The notes: a model not told the origin generated them from the letters alone. Counted from the first letter of the stretch, positions 1 through 7,941 are shown. The stretch: DNA of 64,000 bases from Bremerella cremea (GCF_003335505.1 NZ_QPEX01000011.1:1-64000); one strand, 5' to 3'. Numbers and translations are program-made.

Positions 1-205
1 CCTCTGCAGCGTTCCCGACTTTCTGCGCGATCGCAGATGTGGAGAGTAGCAGCACGCATGCAATAACACGCAGTGTCAAATGGGCTGCACACAAAGCATT
101 TCTCTTGGGGAAATAGCTCACTGAAACGTACTCCGAAGTAGTAAGCCAGGCCTTGATATGAAGGATAACTGGTTGTCCTTGATTCACCATCCACGGCAAT
201 CGCAT
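1..205 (-). CDS. Exported protein, N-terminal fragment (runs off left edge)
   Basis: An open frame reads leftward from an ATG at 205 to the window edge without a stop (68 codons visible). A textbook AGGAGG at 219-214 sits 8 bases before the ATG. The N-terminus is about 44 polar residues, followed by a hydrophobic stretch containing CVLLLSTSAIAQ, which looks like the core and cleavage region of a signal peptide. The long polar lead is unusual for a Sec signal; an internal TTG could be the true start, giving a normal-length signal. Nothing beyond the N-terminus can be seen, so the family is unknown. Confidence 0.5.
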   Translation of the reverse strand, partial: MRLPWMVNQGQPVILHIKAWLTTSEYVSVSYFPKRNALCAAHLTLRVIACVLLLSTSAIAQKVGNAAE

Positions 206-367
206 TCGAAAATCCTCCTAACTCCCGAGGATTATCGCTTCCAACGCCTCTTGTGACCAGCCGGCGACTTTTCGTTTTAGCATGGGAAGCGGCGGACAAT
301 CCTCTACTCATCTCAAGCTACAAAATCACCCAGCTGCACTCAACAATCCCCTTGGCAATTACCCGAC

Positions 368-401
368 AACCGGGTGCTCACGCAGACGTGAGCCCCCGGT
401 T
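368..401. repeat. Intergenic hairpin, 15-base arms
   Basis: Arms at 368-382 (AACCGGGTGCTCACG) and 387-401 (CGTGAGCCCCCGGTT) are complementary at 14 of 15 positions around a 4-base loop. No T-run follows on either strand, so it is more like a REP-type palindrome than a terminator. A second palindrome, GCCTGCCGGCAGGC, follows at 421-434. Confidence 0.6.
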
Positions 402-662
402 AAACCCGAAGCAAGAAGTTGCCTGCCGGCAGGCAGATGGGTTACGCTTCCACTATCTCAGCCTGGGAGCCATCTGCCCGAGAACGCGATGGCCAGCGAT
501 ACCGATATTTCGGTAGATGTCTGTGGTTTACGCTGAGTAGGTAGCGAAAGCTCTCATTGGCGTTCGAATCCCCGCTCGGGCATTCGCTCACTCTCGTCAG
601 GTGCATCTCGCCACACCACCGTTTGCTGATGCGATTTGCGACTATCAACCTGGCTTAGCAAG

Positions 663-681
663 ACCAGGTGCGTCAAAACGC
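663..681. repeat. GGTGCGTC-type dispersed repeat, copy 1
   Basis: ACCAGGTGCGTCAAAACGC here matches ACCTGGTGCGTCGAGACGC at 1949-1967 at 16 of 19 positions. The core is a GCGTC...GACGC palindrome. Both copies are intergenic and flank the ohr-ohrR module. Confidence 0.45.
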
Positions 682-846
682 CCCCGACCCGTCTTGCAGC
701 GAACCTCTTCCGCGTTACGAAAACCGACAGGGCCCGCCAAGCAAACATCGACCAGAAACCGGTTGAGAGAGGTTGCCACATTGAATGGCTTGCAATACAT
801 TGGCTAACCATGCAATCTTCGCCCACGAAAAAAGAGGACTGGAACG

Positions 847-1272
847 ATGAGCACACTCTATTCAACCACCGTCACTGCCACAGGCGGACGTAGCGGACGC
901 GTTACCAGCGATGACGGCTTGCTCGAACTCGATCTTGCTATGCCCGAACGCCTGGGGGGCAAAGGGGGGGCAACCAATCCCGAACAACTGTTCGCGGCGG
1001 GCTATGCCGCCTGTTTCGGCAACGCTGTCATCCATGTGGCTCGTAGCACGCACAAGATCACCGATGACGATGTGACCGTGACCGGGACTGTCTCCTTGGC
1101 GCCGAACGGCAGCGGCGGGTTTGCGCTAGAGGTTGCACTCGATGTCGCCATCACGGGCGTCGACCAGGAAACGGCTGAAAAGATCGTCGAGAAAGCGCAC
1201 CAGACTTGCCCGTACTCGAACGCGGTGCGCGGCAATATCGATGTCGTGCTTTCGGTTCGCAACTCGGCATAG
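847..1272 (+). CDS. ohr: Organic hydroperoxide resistance protein Ohr
   Basis: A 141-residue protein of the Ohr branch of the OsmC/Ohr family: homodimeric, thiol-dependent cytoplasmic peroxidases that reduce organic and fatty-acid hydroperoxides with lipoylated proteins as electron donors. Both catalytic cysteines are visible, C56 in GYAACFGNA and C121 in TCPYSNA, and the N-terminal LYSTTVTATGGRSG stretch is typical. Length is normal for the family. The ATG follows a GAGGAC element 9 bases upstream. The OhrR-type regulator begins 11 bases after the stop on the same strand, so the pair is probably co-transcribed and peroxide-induced. Confidence 0.95.
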   Translation: MSTLYSTTVTATGGRSGRVTSDDGLLELDLAMPERLGGKGGATNPEQLFAAGYAACFGNAVIHVARSTHKITDDDVTVTGTVSLAPNGSGGFALEVALDVAITGVDQETAEKIVEKAHQTCPYSNAVRGNIDVVLSVRNSA

Positions 1273-1283
1273 GCTCTCGCAAA

Positions 1284-1757
1284 ATGGCAAAGAAACACCT
1301 TCCGTCAGGTGCAAAGGGGGATGAACTGTTGCGGCTCGACCAGCAACTATGCTTCCCCCTCTATGCGGCGACCAATCTAATCCAGCGTCTGTATCGCCCG
1401 CTGCTAGAACCGCTTGGCCTTACTTATTCGCAATACCTAGTGATGCTGGTACTGTGGGAACGCGAGCCGTTGACGGTGCGCGAACTGCAAGGGTGCCTTC
1501 ATCTCGATGTCGGCACGCTCAGTCCGATGCTCAAACGCATGGAAAGCGCCGGCATGATCACACGGCTGCGCGATCCGCAGGATGAGCGCCGCGTGCTGAT
1601 CGCGACAACGGCACAGGGTAGTCAACTAAAAGCCAAGGCGCGGAACATTCCGCATGCGCTTGCGAAAAAGACAGGGGTTGAATTGAACCAGATCGAAGAC
1701 CTGCGCGATCTAACTCGTGCGTTGGTTGTCCAGTTGAGCGAAGCAGCTGAGAGGTAA
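1284..1757 (+). CDS. ohrR: MarR-family organic peroxide sensor/repressor OhrR
   Basis: A 157-residue winged-helix regulator of the MarR family. OhrR dimers repress ohr until a single N-terminal cysteine is oxidised by organic hydroperoxide. That cysteine is C23 in LDQQLCFPLYAAT, a near-signature context. The wing and recognition region (TLSPMLKRMESAGMI, then RDPQDERRV) is clear. The frame stays open upstream to 1206, but those codons lie inside ohr; the ATG at 1284 gives the family's usual length. Adjacency to ohr supports OhrR rather than a generic MarR protein. Confidence 0.92.
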   Translation: MAKKHLPSGAKGDELLRLDQQLCFPLYAATNLIQRLYRPLLEPLGLTYSQYLVMLVLWEREPLTVRELQGCLHLDVGTLSPMLKRMESAGMITRLRDPQDERRVLIATTAQGSQLKAKARNIPHALAKKTGVELNQIEDLRDLTRALVVQLSEAAER

Positions 1758-1897
1758 CCGGTCTGAGCTGCAGCAACCGCTCGCTCTTGCCAGATTATCA
1801 AATTAGCAACATCGATTCAGGCGAGCAGTCAGCGGGTGTTTGCAACGTTTTGGAGACATCCCTATTAGATCAATATTTGTGCGACGAATGGCAATCG

Positions 1898-1917
1898 CAT
1901 AGCCTGGGTTAGCGGCT
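1898..1917. repeat. CTGGGTTAGCGGCT dispersed repeat, copy 1
   Basis: CATAGCCTGGGTTAGCGGCT recurs with a single inserted base at 3771-3791. It resembles half of the GGGTTACGC palindromes found elsewhere in this window, for example at 17899-17924. Confidence 0.5.
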
Positions 1918-1948
1918 AAACGTATCCCCGCAATTACATCCCAGCAGG

Positions 1949-1967
1949 ACCTGGTGCGTCGAGACGC
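1949..1967. repeat. GGTGCGTC-type dispersed repeat, copy 2
   Basis: ACCTGGTGCGTCGAGACGC contains the self-complementary core GCGTCGAGACGC and is related to the copy at 663-681. Confidence 0.45.
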
Positions 1968-2177
1968 GTCCTCCGTTTCTAGCTCTTAGCTTTGATCATG
2001 CGAATCGTCATCCAAGCGCCTCTGCAGGGATGAAGTGAACTGATGTCTGACGGTACTGCCAGCAGTGAGTATTGCTGTAAGTAATTCAAGTCCGCATTGC
2101 TACAATACTCGCCGTGCTGTTATCGTTTGACTCGCGCCGACATCAACAAGCGTAATTTAAAGGAGTAGATTGTCGTC

Positions 2178-3266
2178 ATGCATCAATTAGAAATGAATCG
2201 ATCTTGGGGTGCATGCTGCAAGAGTCGAAGCGGCTTTTCGATGATTTTGCCAATCTCTTTTGGCAGGGCTCTGGCGGTTTTGGCCGTTCTTGTTTTCGGC
2301 TCATTACCAGCGCATACCGTAGCAGCCGATGATGTTAGCAATGCCCTCTCGGCTCTTGGGACAGGCTACGATACCAATCGACGCGCTTTCGATAATGTAA
2401 TCTGTCACTACCAGGTCATTCAGGGGAAGTCGTCTCGCGATGTTGCTGAAATCAGGAAAAATGGTCCCGACAAGGCGTTGGCCAATTTGAACTGTACCTG
2501 GGCCGCAAGTGGGGACAACGTTCGCCTTACGAAAGTTCCCGAATCCAAGAACGGTTCACCTTATGACCTTTCAGGCGCATACCTGGCAAATCGCCGCTTT
2601 CAACTCTCTTTTCATGGTGAGATGGGGGCCGGCTCCATCCACTCGCCAGACAATCCTGCCCAAGGTTATGAAGGCACACCCTTTGACATGGGAATATTCG
2701 CACAAAACGAAGTCTTAAGCCCTGGGGCATTGATATCAGCAAACCGAAAAGCTTCCACTAAGACTCTTCGATACGATGGAGAAGTAGAGGAGGACGGCAT
2801 GAGGCTCGAAAAATTCACGCACGTCAACCAAGGCTCAGACCAAAGAGAGCATTTCAACTGGGAATATCTGCTTGACCCCATGCGTGGCTACTTGCCGGTG
2901 AGAGTCAGGCTGCAAGAGAGGAAGACTGGCAACGTAACGCTAGAGGCATACATCGAAGAGATTGAGGAAATAGAGGCTGGAGTATTTTTTCCCATGAAAT
3001 CAACCGTCGTCACCTATTTCCAAAATAAAGATGGTTCTGTCTCGAAACAAAAGTTGGTCAGGCAGTTTGTCGTAAAGGACATTGCTATCAGGACTCCTTC
3101 TGAGAAAGAGTTATCCCTGGACCTTCCTCGAGGGGCCATTGTAAACGACAACATCGATGGCAATTCCCAGTTGGTATTCCAAAAGCCAAGGTCGTTCCAC
3201 GTATCAGATCTTGAAAGGCTCTACCACGAAACACGCCAGGCAATCCTCCGAGGTAGACTATTTTGA
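2178..3266 (+). CDS. Secreted hypothetical protein
   Basis: A 362-residue protein. About 25 polar N-terminal residues precede a hydrophobic segment (ALAVLAVLVFGSL, roughly 31-43) and a likely signal cleavage near AHTVAAD, so it is predicted to be exported. The mature part has mixed beta-rich composition with no motif I recognise; the layout (repeated Glu-rich strands, FPMKSTVVTYF near residue 275) recalls planctomycete proteins distantly like outer-membrane lipoprotein sorting factors, but that is only an impression. The start has AAAGGAG 13 bases upstream; an internal ATG at codon 22 is a shorter alternative with a more normal signal peptide. It stands alone. Confidence 0.7.
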   Translation: MHQLEMNRSWGACCKSRSGFSMILPISFGRALAVLAVLVFGSLPAHTVAADDVSNALSALGTGYDTNRRAFDNVICHYQVIQGKSSRDVAEIRKNGPDKALANLNCTWAASGDNVRLTKVPESKNGSPYDLSGAYLANRRFQLSFHGEMGAGSIHSPDNPAQGYEGTPFDMGIFAQNEVLSPGALISANRKASTKTLRYDGEVEEDGMRLEKFTHVNQGSDQREHFNWEYLLDPMRGYLPVRVRLQERKTGNVTLEAYIEEIEEIEAGVFFPMKSTVVTYFQNKDGSVSKQKLVRQFVVKDIAIRTPSEKELSLDLPRGAIVNDNIDGNSQLVFQKPRSFHVSDLERLYHETRQAILRGRLF

Positions 3267-3344
3267 TTTTAGGTACTCTGCGGCAGCGCAACCCTGCAAA
3301 GACAAATCATTGAAGACGCTGGGTTACGCTTTCGCTGGCGCAGC

Positions 3345-3731
3345 CTACGTGAAATAAACCTGGTTGATTCTTCGGTAAGCCCACCTTACCAGGCGCGTAA
3401 GCAGGAAGCCGTAGGCTATCCAAGGTAGGCCAACGATTAGCGTGTAGGTTGCCAGGGCGATGGCGTTGGAGGGGAATTGGACACCATCAAAGAACCAAAA
3501 GCTCCACGGCAGATCGGCGATGAAAAAGGGAATCCAAACCATCTGCCCTGCATCGATATCAGGACCACCGATCGGCACCTGCACCAGCAGTAACCCGTAG
3601 ATCAACACGGCACACGCCCGCAACAGGTAAAGCGCGATGCCGATGCCCCCTGCCAAGAGCAAGCCGTTTGCCGAAGGCAAATAGGTCGACGCATTCTGGT
3701 TGCCTTTGGGCGTTGCGAACGGGTTGTCCAT
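3345..3731 (-). CDS. Small membrane protein with N-terminal NPFATP motif
   Basis: A 128-residue protein with three likely membrane helices (about 19-48, 60-80 and 85-115) and a basic C-terminus. It begins MDNPFATPKG; short NPxxxP motifs right after the start are frequent in planctomycete membrane proteins of unknown role. The frame could start at 3773, but that ATG lies inside the dispersed repeat at 3771-3791 and the NPFATP motif argues for 3731. No family assigned; function unknown. Confidence 0.6.
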   Translation of the reverse strand: MDNPFATPKGNQNASTYLPSANGLLLAGGIGIALYLLRACAVLIYGLLLVQVPIGGPDIDAGQMVWIPFFIADLPWSFWFFDGVQFPSNAIALATYTLIVGLPWIAYGFLLTRLVRWAYRRINQVYFT

Positions 3732-3770
3732 GTTGTGTCTTGGGGGATGCGATTCGCCAGAAGTAGGATG

Positions 3771-3791
3771 CATAGCCTGGGATTAGCGGCT
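3771..3791. repeat. CTGGGTTAGCGGCT dispersed repeat, copy 2
   Basis: CATAGCCTGGGATTAGCGGCT equals the copy at 1898-1917 apart from one inserted A. It lies just upstream of the leftward membrane-protein gene. Confidence 0.5.
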
Positions 3792-4255
3792 GCGTGTTCC
3801 CCTACTGTAGTCATAGAAGGGGGCTAGAACGTTGGTTTGTCTCCACGGTAATCCGCTACGGCTACTTCCGATCCTACTGCCCTATTCGTGGTTGATCGCC
3901 TGCTTTTGCCCTCGATTGTTCTGATTCGCCCGCTTTTTCTCTTGCACCGGTTTCTCGCGCCTAATGGGGGCCAATCCTCCGCTACAGCCGATACAATCCA
4001 ATCTTGTTGATATAAAACTCAATTTTTGGGCTAATTTTTCCCTCAAGCCATGTTAGCGGGAATAAATTGCTTATCAAACTAAGAAGACGAGTTTAGCGAT
4101 TGGTTGTTCCTAACAGCTTGGTTGCTGCGGCTAGAGAATCCCTTCACTTAATCTTCCCCGGTGCGGTGGCCTGCATTCGCTTGAGCCCGACGCGCTGGAG
4201 CATGCCCCCAATAGCTCGTCTGCGACCTCGCGTCGCGCTTCGTTTCGAGGTTCCG
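3792..4255. other. Intergenic region upstream of the ExbB/ExbD-type operon
   Basis: About 460 bases between divergent genes. The frame of the next gene is open back to a TTG at 4100, but that stretch reads as random low-complexity protein. An AT-rich part near 4005-4080 is the likeliest promoter region; no clear consensus boxes seen. Confidence 0.5.
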
Positions 4256-5923
4256 ATGTATTTCAAATTCAAGTGCCCCGAGTGCGGTCAATCCCTGAAA
4301 GTTCGTCAAGAGTTAGCCGGTCAGAAACGGAATTGCCCCTACTGCAAAGCGACCGTCCGGATTCCGCATGCCGAGGAAGTCGCGGACGACTCGCCGAACT
4401 TGCCTGAGTTCGGCAGCGAATCTGGGGTCAGCGCTGGCGGGCTCGATCTAAGCAACCTGCAAACCGATTCCCCTTCCTCTCGCAAGAACCTTACGCCGAG
4501 CAAGAAGGCAGCCACCGCCAAGCCGAAAGCGTCGGAAGGGAGTTCTTCGTCCGAGGGGGACTTTACCGACCCGAGCGAAATCAACCTGGTGCCGACGGCC
4601 CTGGTTGGTCTGGCAGGGGCGGTGGTCTTTATGCTGCTGATGATTCCCCTGACCGGCACCTACTTCGGTGACTTGTTCATGAAGGGTGGAATCACGGGGG
4701 TTGGGATTCAAAGCATCTCTAGCTTCCTCTTTTTCTGGTCGCTGGCGATCCTCTGGCAGAAGCATCGCAAAATCGCGCGGCAGCGTGACTACTTGCTGAT
4801 GGACGTGTTGCCGACCGATATCTCGCAGGAAATCACCGTCGAGAAGGTTGGGGCGTTTCTGGAAAACATCCATAGCCTCCCTGGCGAACATGGCGAAAGC
4901 TTCCTGGTCAACCGCGTCACGCGCGGCCTGCAGCACTTTCGCGTGCGGCAAAGCGCTGCCGACACGGCCACGATGATGTCTTCGCAGTCTGACATCGACG
5001 CCAACAATGTCTCGTCCAGCTACACACCACTGCGGGTGCTGATTTGGGCGATTCCGACGATGGGGTTCATCGGGACGGTGCTGGGGATTAGCCTGGCCGT
5101 TTCGGAATTGGCTGGCTCGCTCGGCGGGGGTGATTTAGAGAAGCTCACCGAGTCGCTGCAAGGGATGTTTGGTGGTCTGGGAACGGCGTTTAATACCACG
5201 CTGGTCGCGTTGGTGATGTCGATGATTATCAAGTTCCCGATGTCTTCGCTGCAGTGGAGCGAAGAAGGCGTGCTGAACTGGGTCGACGAGTACTGCAACG
5301 AGAACCTCTTGCGGCGGCTGAAAGATGGCCGCGAAAAGGTCGATGATAAACCGACCAGCCCGTACGATACCAAAATCTTCCGCCGCGCCGTCGAAGAAGC
5401 GATGGCAACCCAGCAAGCCGAGCTAGAAGGATGGGTCAAGAAGCTGGAACTGGTCGGCCAAACCATCACCCAGCAAACGTCCGACGGCTGGAACGAGATT
5501 AACAAAAAGATCTTGGTAAGCCAGCAAGACACCACCGGCAAGATCATGGATCAGGTCCAAGCTCGCACGGTTGATATGCAGAAGCGACAGGAAGAGCAGC
5601 AAGCGTTACTGCAAGACCAACTGAATCAAATGCAGGAAGTCAGCGCGCAGCTGCAAAACACGCTCGGCCAGTTGGCCAGTGCCTCGGTCGATTCGCACGT
5701 GAAGGTCAACGAAACGATGACCGACACTTCCGAACGCCTGGAAAAGTACCTCGGCGGCGTCGAGAAAGGGCTTTCGAGCCTCAGCGATGTGCTGGGAAAA
5801 CTTGGCAACGAACAAGTCATCGTACAGCAAGTCGAAGCCCCGGCGGTCAACGGCAAAGGAGGAGGCTGGTTCGGTTTCGGGGGCGGCAGCAAAACGAAGA
5901 CGCGCCGTAACGGGAGACGATAA
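4256..5923 (+). CDS. MotA/TolQ/ExbB-type proton channel protein with zinc ribbon
   Basis: A 555-residue inner-membrane protein. An N-terminal zinc ribbon (C7, C10, C27, C30; CPEC and CPYC) is followed by a Ser/Lys-rich linker, membrane helices near 111-131 and 154-168, a cytoplasmic stretch, then the paired helices 261-282 (AIPTMGFIGTVLGISLAVSE) and 311-328 (AFNTTLVALVMSMII), which are the core of the MotA/TolQ/ExbB family. A long coiled-coil tail (about 380-520) ends in a Gly/basic tip. The family forms pentamers that conduct protons and drive a dimeric ExbD/TolR/MotB partner. ATG at 4256 chosen because the zinc ribbon starts there. The next gene begins directly after the stop. The driven substrate is unknown. 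Confidence 0.85.
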   Translation: MYFKFKCPECGQSLKVRQELAGQKRNCPYCKATVRIPHAEEVADDSPNLPEFGSESGVSAGGLDLSNLQTDSPSSRKNLTPSKKAATAKPKASEGSSSSEGDFTDPSEINLVPTALVGLAGAVVFMLLMIPLTGTYFGDLFMKGGITGVGIQSISSFLFFWSLAILWQKHRKIARQRDYLLMDVLPTDISQEITVEKVGAFLENIHSLPGEHGESFLVNRVTRGLQHFRVRQSAADTATMMSSQSDIDANNVSSSYTPLRVLIWAIPTMGFIGTVLGISLAVSELAGSLGGGDLEKLTESLQGMFGGLGTAFNTTLVALVMSMIIKFPMSSLQWSEEGVLNWVDEYCNENLLRRLKDGREKVDDKPTSPYDTKIFRRAVEEAMATQQAELEGWVKKLELVGQTITQQTSDGWNEINKKILVSQQDTTGKIMDQVQARTVDMQKRQEEQQALLQDQLNQMQEVSAQLQNTLGQLASASVDSHVKVNETMTDTSERLEKYLGGVEKGLSSLSDVLGKLGNEQVIVQQVEAPAVNGKGGGWFGFGGGSKTKTRRNGRR

Positions 5924-6742
5924 ATGGGACGGCGAAATAAGGAGACAGGAGAAGACATTTCGCTTTTCCCCTTCCTCAGCGTGCTGGCCTGTGTGATCGG
6001 TACGCTGGCAATGGTGATTGCCATGATCGCGATCCAGTCGCTCGACAACGACACCGTCGATCGGGCGATCGAGTACCAAAAGAAAGAAAAGGAACTCGAA
6101 CAAGGCAACCAGGAACTCGCTAAGCTGCGGGAAGCGCTCAAAAAGAAAGAAGCCGAGCTCAGCAGCGAACGCTCCGAGGAACAACGTTCGCTGGAAAACG
6201 CTAAGAAGCGTTTGGCCGAACTGTTAGCCAAGCTCGAAAAAACGAACGAAGAGCTTTCGAAGATCTCTGTCGAGGGGCCCAAGGTCGACGTGGCCGCCCA
6301 AAACGAAGAGATCGCCAAGATGGAAGCAGAACTGAAATCGCGGCGGGAAAAAATCGCCCAACTCACCGCGCAACTCCAAGACCGCAAGTCACCTCCTGAG
6401 GAAGCCGAAGTTTCCATCGTCCCTGGCGGTAGCGGTGTTGGCTTCACGCCAACGTTTGTCGAGTGTGACGAAGGACGCATCGTGATTCACGATGGCGGCC
6501 AAACGACCCCGGTTCGCACCGCCGAACTGAACACCAACCCCGACTTCGCCAAGGTGTTGGAAGAAGTCAAAAGCGATGAAAAAGGGACGCTGGTCTTCCT
6601 GATTCGCGACGACGGGCTCAGCACCTATCACACAGCCCGCAACTTCGCCAATGCCAAGGGAGTCCGCAACGGCAAGCTCCCCGTGATCGGCGATGGCCGG
6701 ATCGACCTGAGCTACTTTAAGAAACAAGCCAAGAACTCGTAA
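5924..6742 (+). CDS. ExbD-like coiled-coil protein lacking the channel Asp
   Basis: A 272-residue protein starting with the base after the upstream stop, with GGGAGA in the 3' end of that gene as ribosome-binding site. One membrane helix (about 16-38) aligns with that of ExbD: ISLFPFLSVL against INVTPFIDVM of E. coli ExbD, which puts S19 where ExbD has the proton-carrying D25. A Glu/Lys-rich coiled coil covers about 45-150. The C-terminal part (about 165-268) has a mixed fold with DEGRIVIHDGG and GTLVFLIRDDGLSTY, as in ExbD-like planctomycete proteins. It probably pairs with the product of the gene at 6762. Confidence 0.75.
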   Translation: MGRRNKETGEDISLFPFLSVLACVIGTLAMVIAMIAIQSLDNDTVDRAIEYQKKEKELEQGNQELAKLREALKKKEAELSSERSEEQRSLENAKKRLAELLAKLEKTNEELSKISVEGPKVDVAAQNEEIAKMEAELKSRREKIAQLTAQLQDRKSPPEEAEVSIVPGGSGVGFTPTFVECDEGRIVIHDGGQTTPVRTAELNTNPDFAKVLEEVKSDEKGTLVFLIRDDGLSTYHTARNFANAKGVRNGKLPVIGDGRIDLSYFKKQAKNS

Positions 6743-6761
6743 GCAGAAACACTTCCCCGCC

Positions 6762-7880
6762 ATGGCCAAACGCAAAGCCGCGCAAGAAGATGAGGGACTC
6801 GACTCCCTGCTCGATACGATGTTCAACGTGGTGGGCATTCTCATCATTGTGTTGGTCGTGGTCCAGATCGGGATGCAGCAATCGGTCCAGCAAATCGCCA
6901 ACAGCATCAGCGTCGACCCCGCCGCATTAGAGAAGCTGATTCAAGAGCTGGAAGAAGTCCACCAGGACAAGCTGAAAGTAGAATCCAATATCCAAGAGCT
7001 TAACCCCAACGAAGCCGACCTGGCCGAACTGATCAAACGCATCCAGTCCGAGACCGACAGCAAAGAGGCGGTGCTCAAATCGCAGCAAGGTGAACTCAAA
7101 CAGGCCCTCGTCGCCCAAGAGAACGCCTTAGAAATGCAAAAAAAGGCTGAACAGAACAAAGAGGAGCGGCAAAAGCTCTCCACCGAACTGGGCAGTTCTC
7201 TGGAACAAATCGCCAAGCTCGAAGCGACGCTCGACGACACACCACCCCGGGCCCAGCGTCCGGCCAAAGTGGTGAACTTGCCTGATCCACGACCTGCCCC
7301 GGAAGGCATCAAGGAAGCAATCTTTGTTTGCAGTGGCAACCAGGTCTATCCGATTGTGATCGATCCGATCCGCGACGCTGCCAAGAAGCGATCCGAGTAC
7401 CTGGCCGAGAAAGGGCTGCGCAAGTATGTCGACGATCCGCAGCAGGGGATCAACGCCGAGAAGTTTGTGAAGGACTTCAACGAACGTCCTTTCCAAGACG
7501 ACTACTTCCGCATCGAGATGTACGCCGCCGGACGCGATCCTCGGCTGCGGCTCGAACCGAAAGAGAACGCTGGCTTCAAGATCGCCGAGATTCAAAGCCC
7601 CCGTTCGCGCTTCCGCAAGCTCTTAAGTCAGGTCGATCCAAACCAGTTCTACTTCAAGTTCATCGTGCTGCCCGATAGCTACGAAGCGTACGTCGAAACC
7701 CGCCATGTCACCGACGAAATGGGCTATCTCAGCGGTTGGGATCCACAAAATCAGGACTGGAAGTACACCACCTGGGTCGGCGGCAAAGTGAAGTTTGGCC
7801 CGGAACCTCCTCCGCCTGATCCGAATGCCCCCAAACCACCCCCGAAACCCCCTGGTCCGAAGCCGAACGTGCTCGACTAG
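6762..7880 (+). CDS. ExbD-like coiled-coil protein retaining the channel Asp
   Basis: A 372-residue protein, third gene of the operon, 19 bases after the previous stop. A single membrane helix (about 21-37) contains LLDTMFNVVGILIIVL; D18 falls at the position of the essential ExbD/TolR/MotB aspartate. A coiled coil (about 50-150) leads to a C-terminal domain (about 175-350) with IFVCSGNQVYPI and GWDPQNQDWKYTTW, then a Pro-rich tail of PPPxP repeats. No peptidoglycan-binding (OmpA) or TonB-like domain is present. Together with the two upstream genes it looks like an ion-driven membrane motor with two unequal stator partners; its target is unknown. Confidence 0.75.
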   Translation: MAKRKAAQEDEGLDSLLDTMFNVVGILIIVLVVVQIGMQQSVQQIANSISVDPAALEKLIQELEEVHQDKLKVESNIQELNPNEADLAELIKRIQSETDSKEAVLKSQQGELKQALVAQENALEMQKKAEQNKEERQKLSTELGSSLEQIAKLEATLDDTPPRAQRPAKVVNLPDPRPAPEGIKEAIFVCSGNQVYPIVIDPIRDAAKKRSEYLAEKGLRKYVDDPQQGINAEKFVKDFNERPFQDDYFRIEMYAAGRDPRLRLEPKENAGFKIAEIQSPRSRFRKLLSQVDPNQFYFKFIVLPDSYEAYVETRHVTDEMGYLSGWDPQNQDWKYTTWVGGKVKFGPEPPPPDPNAPKPPPKPPGPKPNVLD

Positions 7881-7941
7881 CGGAAAATTCGCCAAAAACA
7901 TTGCCAGGGTGACTCTTTATGCCTCTGCAGATGGGCCCTGG

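Larger units (their letters stand above)
206..846. other. Long intergenic region with hairpins and a tRNA-like segment
   Basis: No convincing protein gene is present; the short open frames here have no ribosome-binding site and run through palindromes. It holds a near-perfect hairpin at 368-401, a 14-base palindrome at 421-434, a tRNA-like segment at 475-582 and one copy of a GGTGCGTC repeat at 663-681. Promoters for the leftward gene at 205 and for ohr must also lie here, but no strong sigma-70 consensus was recognised. Confidence 0.6.
1758..2177. other. Intergenic region with two dispersed repeats
   Basis: No gene seen. It carries CATAGCCTGGGTTAGCGGCT at 1898-1917, nearly identical to 3771-3791, and the second GGTGCGTC-type copy at 1949-1967. 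The end of the region supplies AAAGGAG (2158-2164) for the next gene. Confidence 0.6.

Noticed and set aside
253..536. Overlapping frames of 84-87 codons in the left intergenic region
   Set aside because: They run straight through the hairpin at 368-401 and the palindrome at 421-434 and have no ribosome-binding site.
5606..6480. Overlapping minus-strand frames of 192 and 284 codons
   Set aside because: Antisense to the coiled-coil parts of the ExbB/ExbD-type genes; the Ser/Phe-rich sequence mirrors Glu/Lys-rich coiled coil.
4256..7880. Zorya-type antiphage defence (ZorA/ZorB)
   Set aside because: The MotA-like protein with a long tail recalls ZorA, but no ZorB-type OmpA domain and no helicase or nuclease partner are present.
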